NCBI GenBank assembly: GCA_046565765.1
Contig: JBKHXX010000076.1
Span: 1-29,873 of the forward strand
DNA length: 29,873 nucleotides
Direction of reading: 5' to 3'
DNA from: JBFMCT01 sp046565765
Lineage (GTDB): Bacteria > Actinomycetota > Acidimicrobiia > Acidimicrobiales > AC-14
A program made the position numbers and the translations under genes. The notes beneath the pieces are model-generated. The model was not told where the DNA came from, did not search any database, and was given only the letters and a program-made list of their open reading frames with translations. Shown piece by piece: positions 1 through 7,281 of this stretch (its first letter is position 1; each line of letters starts with the position of its first letter).

Positions 1-134
1 GTGAAGACCGACCGCCGTGACGCCCGGCGCCTGGCGCTGCTGTTTCGGGCCGGCCAGCTCTCGGCGGTGCGGGTGCCGGCGCCGGCCGAGGAGGCGGTGC
101 GGGACCTGTGCCGGGCCCGGGCCGACAAGGCCGT
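1..134 (+). pseudogene. IS110-family transposase remnant, both ends missing
   Basis: The frame from base 1 reads KTDRRDARRLALLFRAG, then SAVRVPAPAEEAVRDLCRAR. This matches the segment of IS110-type (DEDD) transposases that holds the catalytic KTDRRDA motif and the conserved 'VRVP...EEAVRDL.RAR' stretch. Similarity stops near residue 43; what follows in frame is low-complexity sequence antisense to ruvB. The upstream part lies outside the window, so the true start is not visible. The C-terminal half, which carries the conserved serine region, is absent because the fragment runs straight into the 3' end of ruvB (stop at 141-143). It is therefore a truncated, inactive copy left by an old insertion or deletion. 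Family identification is from motif memory. Confidence 0.75.
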
Positions 135-140
135 TCCACA

Positions 141-1166
141 TCAGTCGAACAGGGGGGCCGCGGGCCGGCCGTCGGGCGGGGCCAGGCCCAGGTGGGACCA
201 GGCGGCCGGGGTGGCCAGGCGGCCCCGGGGCGTGCGCTGGAGGAGCCCGAGCTGGAGGAGGAACGGCTCGTAGACGTCCTCCACCGTCTCGGGCGCCTCT
301 CCGACGCAGATGGCGAGGGTGGAGAGCCCGACCGGCCCGCCCCCGAACCGCCGGCAGACGGCGTCGAGGATGGCCCGGTCGACCTTGTCGAGCCCGAGGT
401 CGTCCACCTCGAACAGCTCGAGGCCGGCCCGGGCGGCGTCGGCGGTGACCACACCCTCGGCCCGCACCTCGGCGAAGTCGCGCACCCTCCGCAGCAGGCG
501 GTTTGCGATCCGGGGGGTCCCCCGGGCCCGGCGGGCGATCTCCGCCGCCCCCTCCGCCTCGGTGCGGACCCCAAGGATGGCCGCCGCCCGGGTGACGATG
601 GCCTCCAGCTCGGCTGCGTCGTAGTAGTCGAGGCGGGCCACGAAGCCGAACCGGTCACGGAGGGGGCCGGTGATGAGGCCGGTGCGGGTGGTGGCGCCCA
701 CCAGCGTGAACCGGGGCAGGTCGAGGCGGATCGACCGGGCCGACGGCCCCCGCCCGATCACGATGTCGAGCTGGAAGTCCTCCATGGCCGGGTAGAGGAC
801 CTCCTCCACCACCCGGTTGAGGCGGTGGATCTCGTCGATGAACAGCACCTCGCCCTCGTCGAGGTTGGTGAGGACCGAGGCCAGGTCGCCGGCCCGCTCC
901 AGGGCGGGGCCCGACGTCACCCGCATGGGGACGCCCAGCTCGGACGCCACGATGCCGGCCAGCGTGGTCTTGCCCAGCCCGGGAGGGCCGGCGAACAGCA
1001 GGTGGTCGACCGCCTCCTCCCGGCGGCGGGCCGCTTCCAGCAGGATCTGGAGGTGCTGGCGGAGCTGGCCCTGCCCGACGAAGTCGTCGAGCCGGCGGGG
1101 CCGCAGCCCCGCCTCCTCGGCCTGCTCCTCGGGCCCGACGCTCGTGTCGAGCAGCTCGTTCCTCAC
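141..1166 (-). CDS. ruvB: Holliday junction branch migration ATPase RuvB
   Basis: RuvB is the AAA+ motor that, with RuvA, drives branch migration of Holliday junctions. The 341-residue protein has the family length. Visible motifs: Walker A GPPGLGKTT at about 60-68, Walker B LFIDEIH at about 108-114, sensor 1 GATTRTG at about 157-163, and the arginine-finger region LRDRFG at about 169-174. The C-terminal winged-helix part contains RRFGGGPVGLSTLA. The start is a GTG at 1166 that overlaps the ruvA stop as GTGA, so the two are translationally coupled; the open frame continues upstream to 1553, but that part is antisense-like low-complexity sequence inside ruvA. It is the last gene of ruvC-ruvA-ruvB, and its stop codon lies within about 10 bases of an IS110 remnant. 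Confidence 0.97.
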   Translation of the reverse strand: MRNELLDTSVGPEEQAEEAGLRPRRLDDFVGQGQLRQHLQILLEAARRREEAVDHLLFAGPPGLGKTTLAGIVASELGVPMRVTSGPALERAGDLASVLTNLDEGEVLFIDEIHRLNRVVEEVLYPAMEDFQLDIVIGRGPSARSIRLDLPRFTLVGATTRTGLITGPLRDRFGFVARLDYYDAAELEAIVTRAAAILGVRTEAEGAAEIARRARGTPRIANRLLRRVRDFAEVRAEGVVTADAARAGLELFEVDDLGLDKVDRAILDAVCRRFGGGPVGLSTLAICVGEAPETVEDVYEPFLLQLGLLQRTPRGRLATPAAWSHLGLAPPDGRPAAPLFD

Positions 1167-1765
1167 CGGGCGGCGGCCAGGAGGCGGAGGGCGGCCCGGA
1201 GCAGGTCGTCGACGTCGCCCTCGGCCGGCAGCTCCCGCAGCACCGAGGTGACCTCGTCGGGGGCGTAGCCGAGGCCGGCGAGCGCAGCGCGCAGGTCGGC
1301 CCGGGCCGCGGGCTGGCCCGAGCCGCCGCCCGCGGTGCCGTCGGGCAGGTCGAGGGGGGGCAGCTCGAGGCGGTCCTTGAGGTCGATCAGCAGCCGGGCC
1401 GCCGTCTTGCGGCCCACGCCCGGCACGAGCACGAGGGCGTCGACGTCGCCCTCGACCAGGGCCTGGGCGAGCTGGGCCGGCGAGTGGACGGACAGGATGG
1501 CCAGGGCCAGGGCGGGACCGACCTGGCGGGCGCCGATCAACGCCTCGAAGCACTCCCGCTCCTCGGCCGTGGCGAAACCGAAGAGGGTGAGGGCGTCCTC
1601 CCGGACGTGGAGGTGGGTGTGGAGGACGACCTCCTCACCCGGCGTGCCCAGGGCGGCCCGGGTGCGGGGGGTGACGGCCGCCCGGTAGCCCACGCCGTTG
1701 ACGTCGAGCAGGACCTCGCCCCGGCGGGTGCGCCCCACCACCCGTCCCCGCAGGAGGGCGATCAC
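1163..1765 (-). CDS. ruvA: Holliday junction DNA helicase subunit RuvA
   Basis: RuvA binds four-way junctions as a tetramer and loads RuvB. The 200-residue product has the normal length and three-domain plan: N-terminal OB fold (MIALLRGRVV to about 64, with NGVGY), helix-hairpin-helix region with VPGVGRKTAARL at about 113-124, and a C-terminal RuvB-contacting domain from about 150 (LRAALAGLGY...). An acidic/glycine-rich linker separates domains two and three. The start is GTG at 1765, overlapping the ruvC stop as GTGA; the 3' end overlaps ruvB the same way. The triple coupling implies fixed stoichiometry from one transcript. Confidence 0.96.
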   Translation of the reverse strand: MIALLRGRVVGRTRRGEVLLDVNGVGYRAAVTPRTRAALGTPGEEVVLHTHLHVREDALTLFGFATAEERECFEALIGARQVGPALALAILSVHSPAQLAQALVEGDVDALVLVPGVGRKTAARLLIDLKDRLELPPLDLPDGTAGGGSGQPAARADLRAALAGLGYAPDEVTSVLRELPAEGDVDDLLRAALRLLAAAR

Positions 1766-2274
1766 CGGGTGGCTCGGGCCGTGGCCACCTTGGCCCGGAG
1801 GGGGGCCATGGCGATGTGGCAGAGGGCCAGGGCGAGGGCGTCGGCCGCGTCGGCGGGGCGGGGCGGGGCGGGGAGCCCCAGCAATGACTGCACCATGCGG
1901 GTCACCTGCTCCTTGGGCGCCGCGCCGTAGCCGGCCACGGCCTGCTTCACCTCGTTGGGGGTGTACTGGACGACCTCGCAGCCGGCGCGGGCGGCGGCCG
2001 CCAGCACCAGGCCGCTGGCCTGGCCCACGGCCATGGCGGTGCGGGCGTTGACCTGGAAGAACAGCCGCTCGACGGCCACCGCGTGCGGCTCCAGATCGGC
2101 GATCAGGGCCCGCAGGTCGGCGTCGAGCATGGCCAGCCGCTCGGGCAGCGGCCTGTCGGTCGGGGTGCGAAGGACCCCCGCGGCGACGGCCCTCCCCCCG
2201 CTGCAGGCGGCGGAGGTCTCGACGCAGCCGTAGCCGCAGCGGGACAGCCCGGGGTCGATGCCGAGCACGAACAT
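1762..2274 (-). CDS. ruvC: Holliday junction resolvase RuvC
   Basis: RuvC is the dimeric endonuclease that cuts Holliday junctions after RuvAB migration. The 170-residue protein starts at ATG 2274 with VLGIDPGLSRCGYG. The RuvC-fold catalytic carboxylates are all visible: D7 in GIDPG, E69 in AVERLFF, and D142 and D145 in ADAADALALA. The segment NEVKQAVAGYGAAPKEQV is typical of the family. It overlaps ruvA by four bases. The 43-base gap to yebC upstream makes a shared transcript with yebC and the pdx genes likely. No odd residues were seen. Confidence 0.97.
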   Translation of the reverse strand: MFVLGIDPGLSRCGYGCVETSAACSGGRAVAAGVLRTPTDRPLPERLAMLDADLRALIADLEPHAVAVERLFFQVNARTAMAVGQASGLVLAAAARAGCEVVQYTPNEVKQAVAGYGAAPKEQVTRMVQSLLGLPAPPRPADAADALALALCHIAMAPLRAKVATARATR

Positions 2275-2317
2275 GCGTTTGGAGGGTAGCGGACGGTGGA
2301 GCCGCCGCGGTGGATGG

Positions 2318-3073
2318 TCAGGCCTCGACGGCCTGCAACACCGAGTCGGGGATGTCGAAGTTGGCGTAGACGGCCTGCACGTCGTCCTGGTCCTCCAGGG
2401 CGTCGATGACCTTGAGCACCCGCCGGGCGTCGCTCTCCGACTCCAGGGCCACGGTGGTGGTGGGCAGCATCGTCAGCTCGGCCGACTCGGGCTTGACCCC
2501 GGCCGCCTCGAGGGCGTCGCGCACCTTGGCCAGGTCGGTGGCCGCGGTGGTCACCTGCCACATGTCGCCCTGGTCGTCGAGGTCCTCGGCTCCGGCGTCG
2601 AGGGCGAGGAGCATGAACTCGTCGTCGTCGCCCGCCAGGGCCTTGCGCACCATGACCACGCCCTTGCGCTCGAACTGCCAGGCCACCGAGCCCGGTTCGG
2701 CCGAGGAGCCGCCGTTCTTGGAGAAGGCGGTGCGCACCTCGGCGCCGGTGCGGTTGCGGTTGTCGGTGAGGGCCTCCACGTAGACGGCCACGCCGCAGGG
2801 GGCGTAGCCCTCGTAGGTCACCGCCTCGTAGCGGACGCCCTCCAGCTCCCCCGTGCCCCGCTTGATGGCCCGGTCGATGGTGTCGGTGGGCACCGACGCG
2901 TCCCTGGCCTTCTGGTACATCGTGCGCAGGGTCGGGTTGGCGTCGAGGTCGCCGCCGCCTTCCCGGGCGGCGACCTCCACCTGGCGCAGGATGCGGGCGA
3001 ACAGCTTGCCCCGCGCCTTGTCGGCCGCCCCCTTGCGGTGCTTGATCGTCGCCCACTTGGAATGCCCGGACAT
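2318..3073 (-). CDS. YebC/TACO1-family protein
   Basis: A 251-residue YebC/PmpR/TACO1-family protein. The start MSGHSKWATIKHRKGAAD is diagnostic, followed by KARGKLFARILRQ and the middle domain with YEGYAPCGVAVYVE and LTDNRNRT. Members have been described as DNA-binding regulators and, more recently, as translation factors that help ribosomes through difficult stretches; which role applies here cannot be read from sequence. In actinobacteria the gene commonly sits between pdxT and ruvC, exactly as here: 10 bases after pdxT and 43 bases before ruvC. ATG start at 3073; family length is about 250. Confidence 0.95.
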   Translation of the reverse strand: MSGHSKWATIKHRKGAADKARGKLFARILRQVEVAAREGGGDLDANPTLRTMYQKARDASVPTDTIDRAIKRGTGELEGVRYEAVTYEGYAPCGVAVYVEALTDNRNRTGAEVRTAFSKNGGSSAEPGSVAWQFERKGVVMVRKALAGDDDEFMLLALDAGAEDLDDQGDMWQVTTAATDLAKVRDALEAAGVKPESAELTMLPTTTVALESESDARRVLKVIDALEDQDDVQAVYANFDIPDSVLQAVEA

Positions 3074-3083
3074 CAGCTACCTC

Positions 3084-3668
3084 CTACACCTGGGCCAGGA
3101 ACAGCGAATGGAGCCGTAGGTCGCCCGACAGCTCGGGATGGAACGCGGCGACGAGGACGGGGCCCTGGCGGCACAGGACGGCCTGCCCGCCGACCTCGGC
3201 CAGCACGTCGACGTCCGTCCCCACCTGCTCCACGGCGGGGGCCCGGATGAACACGGCCGGGAACCGGCCGCCGGGCAGGCCGTCGACGGCCAGATCGGCC
3301 TCGAAGGAGTCGACCTGGCGCCCGAAGGCGTTGCGGCGGACGGCGATGTCCACCGCGGCGAACGAACGCTGGTCGGGGCGGCCGTCGAGCACCTCACGGG
3401 CCAGCAGGATCATCCCCGCGCACGTCCCGAAGGCGGGCATGCCGCCCGCCAGCCGCTCGGCCAACGGGTCGAACAGGCCCGAGGTCTCCAGCAGCCGGGA
3501 CAGGGTGGTCGACTCCCCTCCGGGCAGTACGACCGCATCGACGCCGGCCAGATCGGCGGGAAGGCGAAGTGCGACGGCGTGGGCGCCGAGGGCGTCCAGC
3601 GCCTCAGCGTGCGGGCGCCACGCCCCCTGCAGGGCCAGGACGCCGAGCTTGGGCCCGGTGACCGGCAC
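3084..3668 (-). CDS. pdxT: Pyridoxal 5'-phosphate synthase glutaminase subunit PdxT
   Basis: PdxT is the class I glutamine amidotransferase that hydrolyses glutamine and channels ammonia to PdxS for de novo vitamin B6 synthesis. The 194-residue protein shows the family start LGVLALQGAWRPH, the oxyanion region LPGGESTT at about 48-55, the nucleophile in GTCAGMI (C83), and the H177/E179 pair in FHPELSGD, completing the triad. RRNAFGRQVDSFE is also conserved. The start is GTG at 3668, 15 bases after the pdxS stop, so the two subunits are expressed together. Confidence 0.96.
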   Translation of the reverse strand: MPVTGPKLGVLALQGAWRPHAEALDALGAHAVALRLPADLAGVDAVVLPGGESTTLSRLLETSGLFDPLAERLAGGMPAFGTCAGMILLAREVLDGRPDQRSFAAVDIAVRRNAFGRQVDSFEADLAVDGLPGGRFPAVFIRAPAVEQVGTDVDVLAEVGGQAVLCRQGPVLVAAFHPELSGDLRLHSLFLAQV

Positions 3669-3683
3669 CTGGGGGCACCTGCT

Positions 3684-4577
3684 TCACCAGCCGCGCTCCG
3701 CCAGCCGCACCGCCAACCCCTCGACCTCCTGGCCCTTCATGGGTTCGCCGAGGCCCCGGCTCACCTTGGCCACGATGTGGGGGTCGTTGTAGTGGGCGGT
3801 GGCCTCCACGATGGCCTTGGCCATCGTCTCCGGCGAGCTGCTCTTGAAGATCCCCGAGCCCACGAACACGGCCTGGGCGCCCAGCTGCATCACCAGGGCG
3901 GCGTCGGCGGGGGTGGCGATGCCGCCCGCGCAGAACAACGGCACGGGCAGCTCGCCCCTGTCCCCCACCTCGTTGACCAGCCCGATGGGCGCCCGCAGCT
4001 CCTTGGCCCAGCCGTAGCGCTCGGCCGGGTCGGCCTGGGTGATCTTGCGGATGTCGCCCAGGATCGACCGCAGGTGGCGCACGGCCTCCACGATGTTGCC
4101 GGTGCCGGCCTCTCCCTTGGAGCGGATCATGGCCGCGCCCTCGGAGATGCGGCGCAACGCCTCGCCCAGGTTGGTGGCCCCGCACACGAAGGGGACGGTG
4201 AACGCCCACTTGTCGATGTGGTGCGCCTCGTCGGCCGGGGTGAGCACCTCGCTCTCGTCGATGTAATCGACGCCCAGCGCCTCCAGCACCTGGGCCTCGG
4301 CGAAGTGGCCGATGCGGGCCTTGGCCATGACCGGGATGGTGACCGCCTCGGTGATGGCCTCGATGACGGTGGGGTCGGCCATACGGGCCACCCCCCCGTC
4401 ACGGCGGATGTCGGCCGGCACCCGCTCGAGGGCCATGACCGCCACCGCGCCGGCGTCCTCGGCGATGCGGGCCTGCTCGGGCGTGACGACGTCCATGATG
4501 ACGCCGCCCTTGAGCATCTCGGCCAGGCCCCGCTTGACGCGGTCGGTCCCGGTGGCCCGGGCGGGCGCATTGTCCAT
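3684..4577 (-). CDS. pdxS: Pyridoxal 5'-phosphate synthase lyase subunit PdxS
   Basis: PdxS condenses ribose 5-phosphate, glyceraldehyde 3-phosphate and ammonia from PdxT to give PLP; it works as a dodecameric (beta-alpha)8 barrel. The 297-residue protein is near full identity to the family core: GGVIMDV with D29, VMALERVPADIR, the Schiff-base lysine K86 in VMAKARIGH, and the second lysine K154 in RSKGEAGTGN. PLFCAGGIATPADAA near residue 220 forms the phosphate-binding region. ATG at 4577 is chosen because homology starts directly after it; the frame stays open to 4745 but that part is antisense to the lipoprotein gene. Gap to the upstream gene is 41 bases. Confidence 0.97.
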   Translation of the reverse strand: MDNAPARATGTDRVKRGLAEMLKGGVIMDVVTPEQARIAEDAGAVAVMALERVPADIRRDGGVARMADPTVIEAITEAVTIPVMAKARIGHFAEAQVLEALGVDYIDESEVLTPADEAHHIDKWAFTVPFVCGATNLGEALRRISEGAAMIRSKGEAGTGNIVEAVRHLRSILGDIRKITQADPAERYGWAKELRAPIGLVNEVGDRGELPVPLFCAGGIATPADAALVMQLGAQAVFVGSGIFKSSSPETMAKAIVEATAHYNDPHIVAKVSRGLGEPMKGQEVEGLAVRLAERGW

Positions 4578-4618
4578 GCCGCCCAGCTTACCGGCGGCCG
4601 GCCGGTTGGCCCGGTGGG

Positions 4619-5674
4619 TCAGCGGGTGGTGAGCGCGGTGCCGGTGGCGGGGAGCTCGACCCAGGTCCGTCCCGCAGGCAGGGCGATGGGGGCGCCGGCC
4701 AGGTCGGTCCACGCCGTCATGGCCTGGGAGTTGGGCTTCGACCACCGCGCCCTGACCATCACCCCGCCGGCGAAGATCGTGGCCTCCCCGCTTCCGATGA
4801 CCTTCGCCTCGCTAACCTGGGCCCCGGTGGTGTCGACCTCGCCCGTCCCCTCGTAGGGGACGAACTGCACGATCACCGTGTCCGGGGCGAGCTGGCCGCC
4901 ACCCTCGGCATTGTGGGCGGCGCCGTTGGTGGAGCGCTTCCAGGTGCTCGAAGCCGCGTCCCAGGCGAAGTCGGCCCGGGTCGAGCTGCCGATGGCGAGG
5001 CTGAACCCGGCGACCGGGGTGGCCCCGGCCGGCGCGAACGCCTGCCCCGGCGGCAGGAACTCAGCGAACTTCGGCGGCGCCGCCGCGTGGGGCCCCTTGC
5101 TGTAGAGCGAGCCGGTCGACGTGTAGAGGTTGTGGGGGGCGGACTTGTCACGGCGGCGGCGGAACGCGTCCCCCGCCGTGGTCTCGTCGTAGTTGGTGAG
5201 GCCGGTGGCCTTCATGGCCTCGACGAAACGGGGGATGCCACCCGAGTAGGCGACGATGCCGCCGAAGGGGTCGACGATGGAGGGATCGGTGGGCCGCACC
5301 GACCGGACCGGGCCGATCTGGTCGGCGTCGGTCGAATGGAAGACGGCCAGGAACCGGGTCTGGCCCCCCTCGACCACGGCCTCGTAGACGACGTCCGCCT
5401 TGTCGAGGCCCGCCTGCGGGCGGGAGGCGGGCGAGTTCTCGATCTTCACCGTGATGGCCTGGCGGGTCACGGTCGTGGGCGAGTCGGCGGCCAGGCCGGT
5501 GAGGGGGAAGAACTTGGGCGCGGTGGTGGTGGTGCGGCCGCCACCGGCGCCGAGCTCACCGTCGTCACCTCCGCCCGAGCAGGCGGTGGCCAGGGTGAGC
5601 AGCACGACGGAGGACACGACGAGGCGCGGGAACCTGCAACGGGCCGCCGTCGCCGCTTGCGAGGCGATGTTCAT
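4619..5674 (-). CDS. DUF3048-domain lipoprotein (YerB-like)
   Basis: A 351-residue exported protein. The N-terminus has a signal sequence (VVSSVVLLTLATAC) whose Cys32 fits a lipobox, though with alanine rather than leucine at -3, followed by a Gly/Asp-rich and TTTT linker. The body matches the DUF3048 family: PLTG..., VKIENSPASRPQAGLDKAD, VYEAVVEGGQTRFLAVF, IGPVRSVRPTD, and a C-terminal domain with YEGTGEVD and LPAGRTWVELP. Function is unknown in the family (B. subtilis YerB is a member). The ATG at 5674 overlaps the htpX stop as TGATG, giving translational coupling with the membrane protease and fixing the start; the longer frame to 5791 lies inside htpX. Confidence 0.9.
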   Translation of the reverse strand: MNIASQAATAARCRFPRLVVSSVVLLTLATACSGGGDDGELGAGGGRTTTTAPKFFPLTGLAADSPTTVTRQAITVKIENSPASRPQAGLDKADVVYEAVVEGGQTRFLAVFHSTDADQIGPVRSVRPTDPSIVDPFGGIVAYSGGIPRFVEAMKATGLTNYDETTAGDAFRRRRDKSAPHNLYTSTGSLYSKGPHAAAPPKFAEFLPPGQAFAPAGATPVAGFSLAIGSSTRADFAWDAASSTWKRSTNGAAHNAEGGGQLAPDTVIVQFVPYEGTGEVDTTGAQVSEAKVIGSGEATIFAGGVMVRARWSKPNSQAMTAWTDLAGAPIALPAGRTWVELPATGTALTTR

Positions 5675-6585
5675 CAAAGCTCCTTGAGGGCCTGGATGCG
5701 CTCTTCGAGGGGCGGATGGGTGTCGAAGAGGCGGTTGAGGCGGGCGAGTCGTCCCTCTTCGGGGGTACGGGCCAGCGGCGACTCTATCCACAGATGGGCG
5801 GTGGCCCGTGACGAGGAGTGGACGACGGTGGTGTCGTCCCGCAGCTTCTCGAGGGCGGCGATCAGCCCCGGCGGGTAGCGGGTGAGGGCCACGCCGCTCA
5901 CGTCGGCCAGCGACTCGCGGCGCCGGCTGACCGCGAACTGCATGAGCCGGGCGGCCACCGGGGTGAGCACCAGCAGGGCCATCCCGACCACGGCCAGGAC
6001 GGCAGCCGGCCCTGCTCCGCCGCCGCTACGGTCGTCACGGTGGCGGGGCCCGCCCCACCACAGGAAGCGCAGGGCGAAGTCGCTGAGCAGGGCCACCACC
6101 CCGACCATGGTCACCGCCAGCGTGGACACCAGCAGGTCGTAGTTCTTCACGTGGCTCAGCTCGTGGGCGAGCACGCCCTCAAGCTCGATGCGGTTGAGCT
6201 TGGCCAGGAGGCCGGTGGTGACCGCCACCGCCGCGTTGCGGGGGTTCCGGCCGGTGGCGAAGGCGTTGGGGGCCTCGTCCTCGATGACGTACAGGCGGGG
6301 CTTGGGCAGCCCGGCGGCGATGCAGAGCCCCTCGACGAGGTTGTGGTAGCGGGCGTACTGCTCGGGATCGGCGGGACGGGCGTGGCTCATGGCCAGGGCC
6401 ACCGCGTCCGACTTCCAGTAGGCGAGGAAGGCGCTCCCGCCCGCGACGGCCAGCGCGATCAGCAGGCCGGGGACACCGTTGCCCAGCAGCAGGTTGACGG
6501 CCCACACCACCGCCCCCACCAGGACGACGAAGGCGGCGATGAGCACGCCCGAGCGGCGCTTGTTGGAGGTGATCTGGTCGAACAC
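5674..6585 (-). CDS. htpX: HtpX-like M48-family membrane metalloprotease
   Basis: A 303-residue zinc protease of the M48B group, which degrades damaged membrane proteins in other bacteria. Two membrane segments near the N-terminus (about 14-32 and 39-56) precede the catalytic domain; zinc ligands are in HELSH (141-145), and the downstream glutamate is E224 in SRRRESLAD. Two further hydrophobic stretches lie between them (about 152-175, 193-213). NAFATGRNPRNA is typical of HtpX. The start is GTG at 6585. The gene follows lemA, a common pairing, but with a 140-base hairpin-rich gap. The 3' end overlaps the DUF3048 gene. Confidence 0.93.
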   Translation of the reverse strand: MFDQITSNKRRSGVLIAAFVVLVGAVVWAVNLLLGNGVPGLLIALAVAGGSAFLAYWKSDAVALAMSHARPADPEQYARYHNLVEGLCIAAGLPKPRLYVIEDEAPNAFATGRNPRNAAVAVTTGLLAKLNRIELEGVLAHELSHVKNYDLLVSTLAVTMVGVVALLSDFALRFLWWGGPRHRDDRSGGGAGPAAVLAVVGMALLVLTPVAARLMQFAVSRRRESLADVSGVALTRYPPGLIAALEKLRDDTTVVHSSSRATAHLWIESPLARTPEEGRLARLNRLFDTHPPLEERIQALKEL

Positions 6586-6725
6586 CTGTGCTCGCTACGC
6601 TCGCAGGAAGGGCTCGGTGCCGCCTCCGGCGGCGCCGGACTCTCGTTCCGTCAGGACAAGGGCGCTTCGCGCCCGTCCCGACGGGCCGGCCCTCATTGGG
6701 CCGGCAGCGTGTCGTCGGCCATCCC
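6586..6725 (-). repeat. Cluster of three strong hairpins between lemA and htpX (REP-like)
   Basis: The 140-base gap holds three adjacent inverted repeats. (1) 6615-6624 pairs with 6628-6637 around a TCC loop, ten pairs including one G-T. (2) A long imperfect stem over 6649-6683: CGTC/GACG, GGAC/GTCC and GGGCGC/GCGCCC around a TTC loop. (3) GCCGGCCC at 6685-6692 pairs with GGGCCGGC at 6698-6705. No T-run follows any stem, so a classical intrinsic terminator is unlikely. Between two co-directional genes, such structures fit a REP-like element or an mRNA processing/stability signal. Confidence 0.6.
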
Positions 6726-7274
6726 TCAGAACTGGACCGTGACGGGGCCGCGGCTGGTGTCGTCGGCCTCGAAGTACTCGTGCTCGCGGAAGCCGAAGGC
6801 GTTGGCGACGAGGTTGCTCGGGAAGCTCTGGACCTTGGTGTTCATCTGCTGCACGGCGTCGTTGTAGAACTGCCGGGCGTAGGCGATGCGCCCCTCGGTG
6901 GCGCTGAGCTCCTCCTGGAGCGAGAGGAAGTTGGCGTTGGCCTTGAGGTCGGGGTAGGCCTCGGCCACCGCGAACAGGGACTTCAGGGCGCCGGTGATCA
7001 TGTTCTCGGCCTGGGCCTGGTCGCGCACGCCGTCGGCGGCGATGGCCGCCGCCCGGGCCCGGGTGACCGCCTCGAAGGCCTCCCGCTCGTGCTTGGCGTA
7101 GCCCTTGACCGTCTCGACCAGGTTGGGGATGAGGTCGTAGCGCCGCCGCAGCTGGACGTCGATCTGGGCCCACGCGTTGGCGATGCGGTTCCGGAGCTTG
7201 ACGAAGCGGTTGTAGGTGACGACCAGCCACAAGAGGACCAGGGCCACCAGTGCGAGCAGGATCCAGAAGAGCAT
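6726..7274 (-). CDS. lemA: LemA family membrane protein
   Basis: A 182-residue LemA protein: N-terminal membrane anchor (about 2-20), then a long helical domain with the family signatures YNRFVKLRNRIANAWAQIDVQ, RRYDLIPNLVETVKGYA, and RQFYNDAVQQMNTKVQSFP, ending GFREHEYFEADD. The role of LemA is not known; the domain is usually on the outer side of the membrane and the gene is often near M48 proteases, as here. ATG at 7274. Only seven bases separate it from the upstream glycosyltransferase stop, so both are likely on one transcript. Confidence 0.95.
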   Translation of the reverse strand: MLFWILLALVALVLLWLVVTYNRFVKLRNRIANAWAQIDVQLRRRYDLIPNLVETVKGYAKHEREAFEAVTRARAAAIAADGVRDQAQAENMITGALKSLFAVAEAYPDLKANANFLSLQEELSATEGRIAYARQFYNDAVQQMNTKVQSFPSNLVANAFGFREHEYFEADDTSRGPVTVQF

Positions 7275-7281
7275 GTCCGGC

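Noticed and set aside
1167..1553. N-terminal extension of ruvB in the same frame
   Set aside because: The extra residues lie inside ruvA, are Arg/Gly/Pro-rich, and the GTG at 1166 with a GTGA overlap gives the standard family length.
3138..4856. A 572-residue plus-strand frame across pdxT, pdxS and the lipoprotein end
   Set aside because: It runs antisense over several clear genes and has no recognisable domain.
6660..6705. Calling the lemA/htpX hairpins a classical intrinsic terminator
   Set aside because: No T-run follows any stem on the transcribed strand and htpX continues in the same direction.
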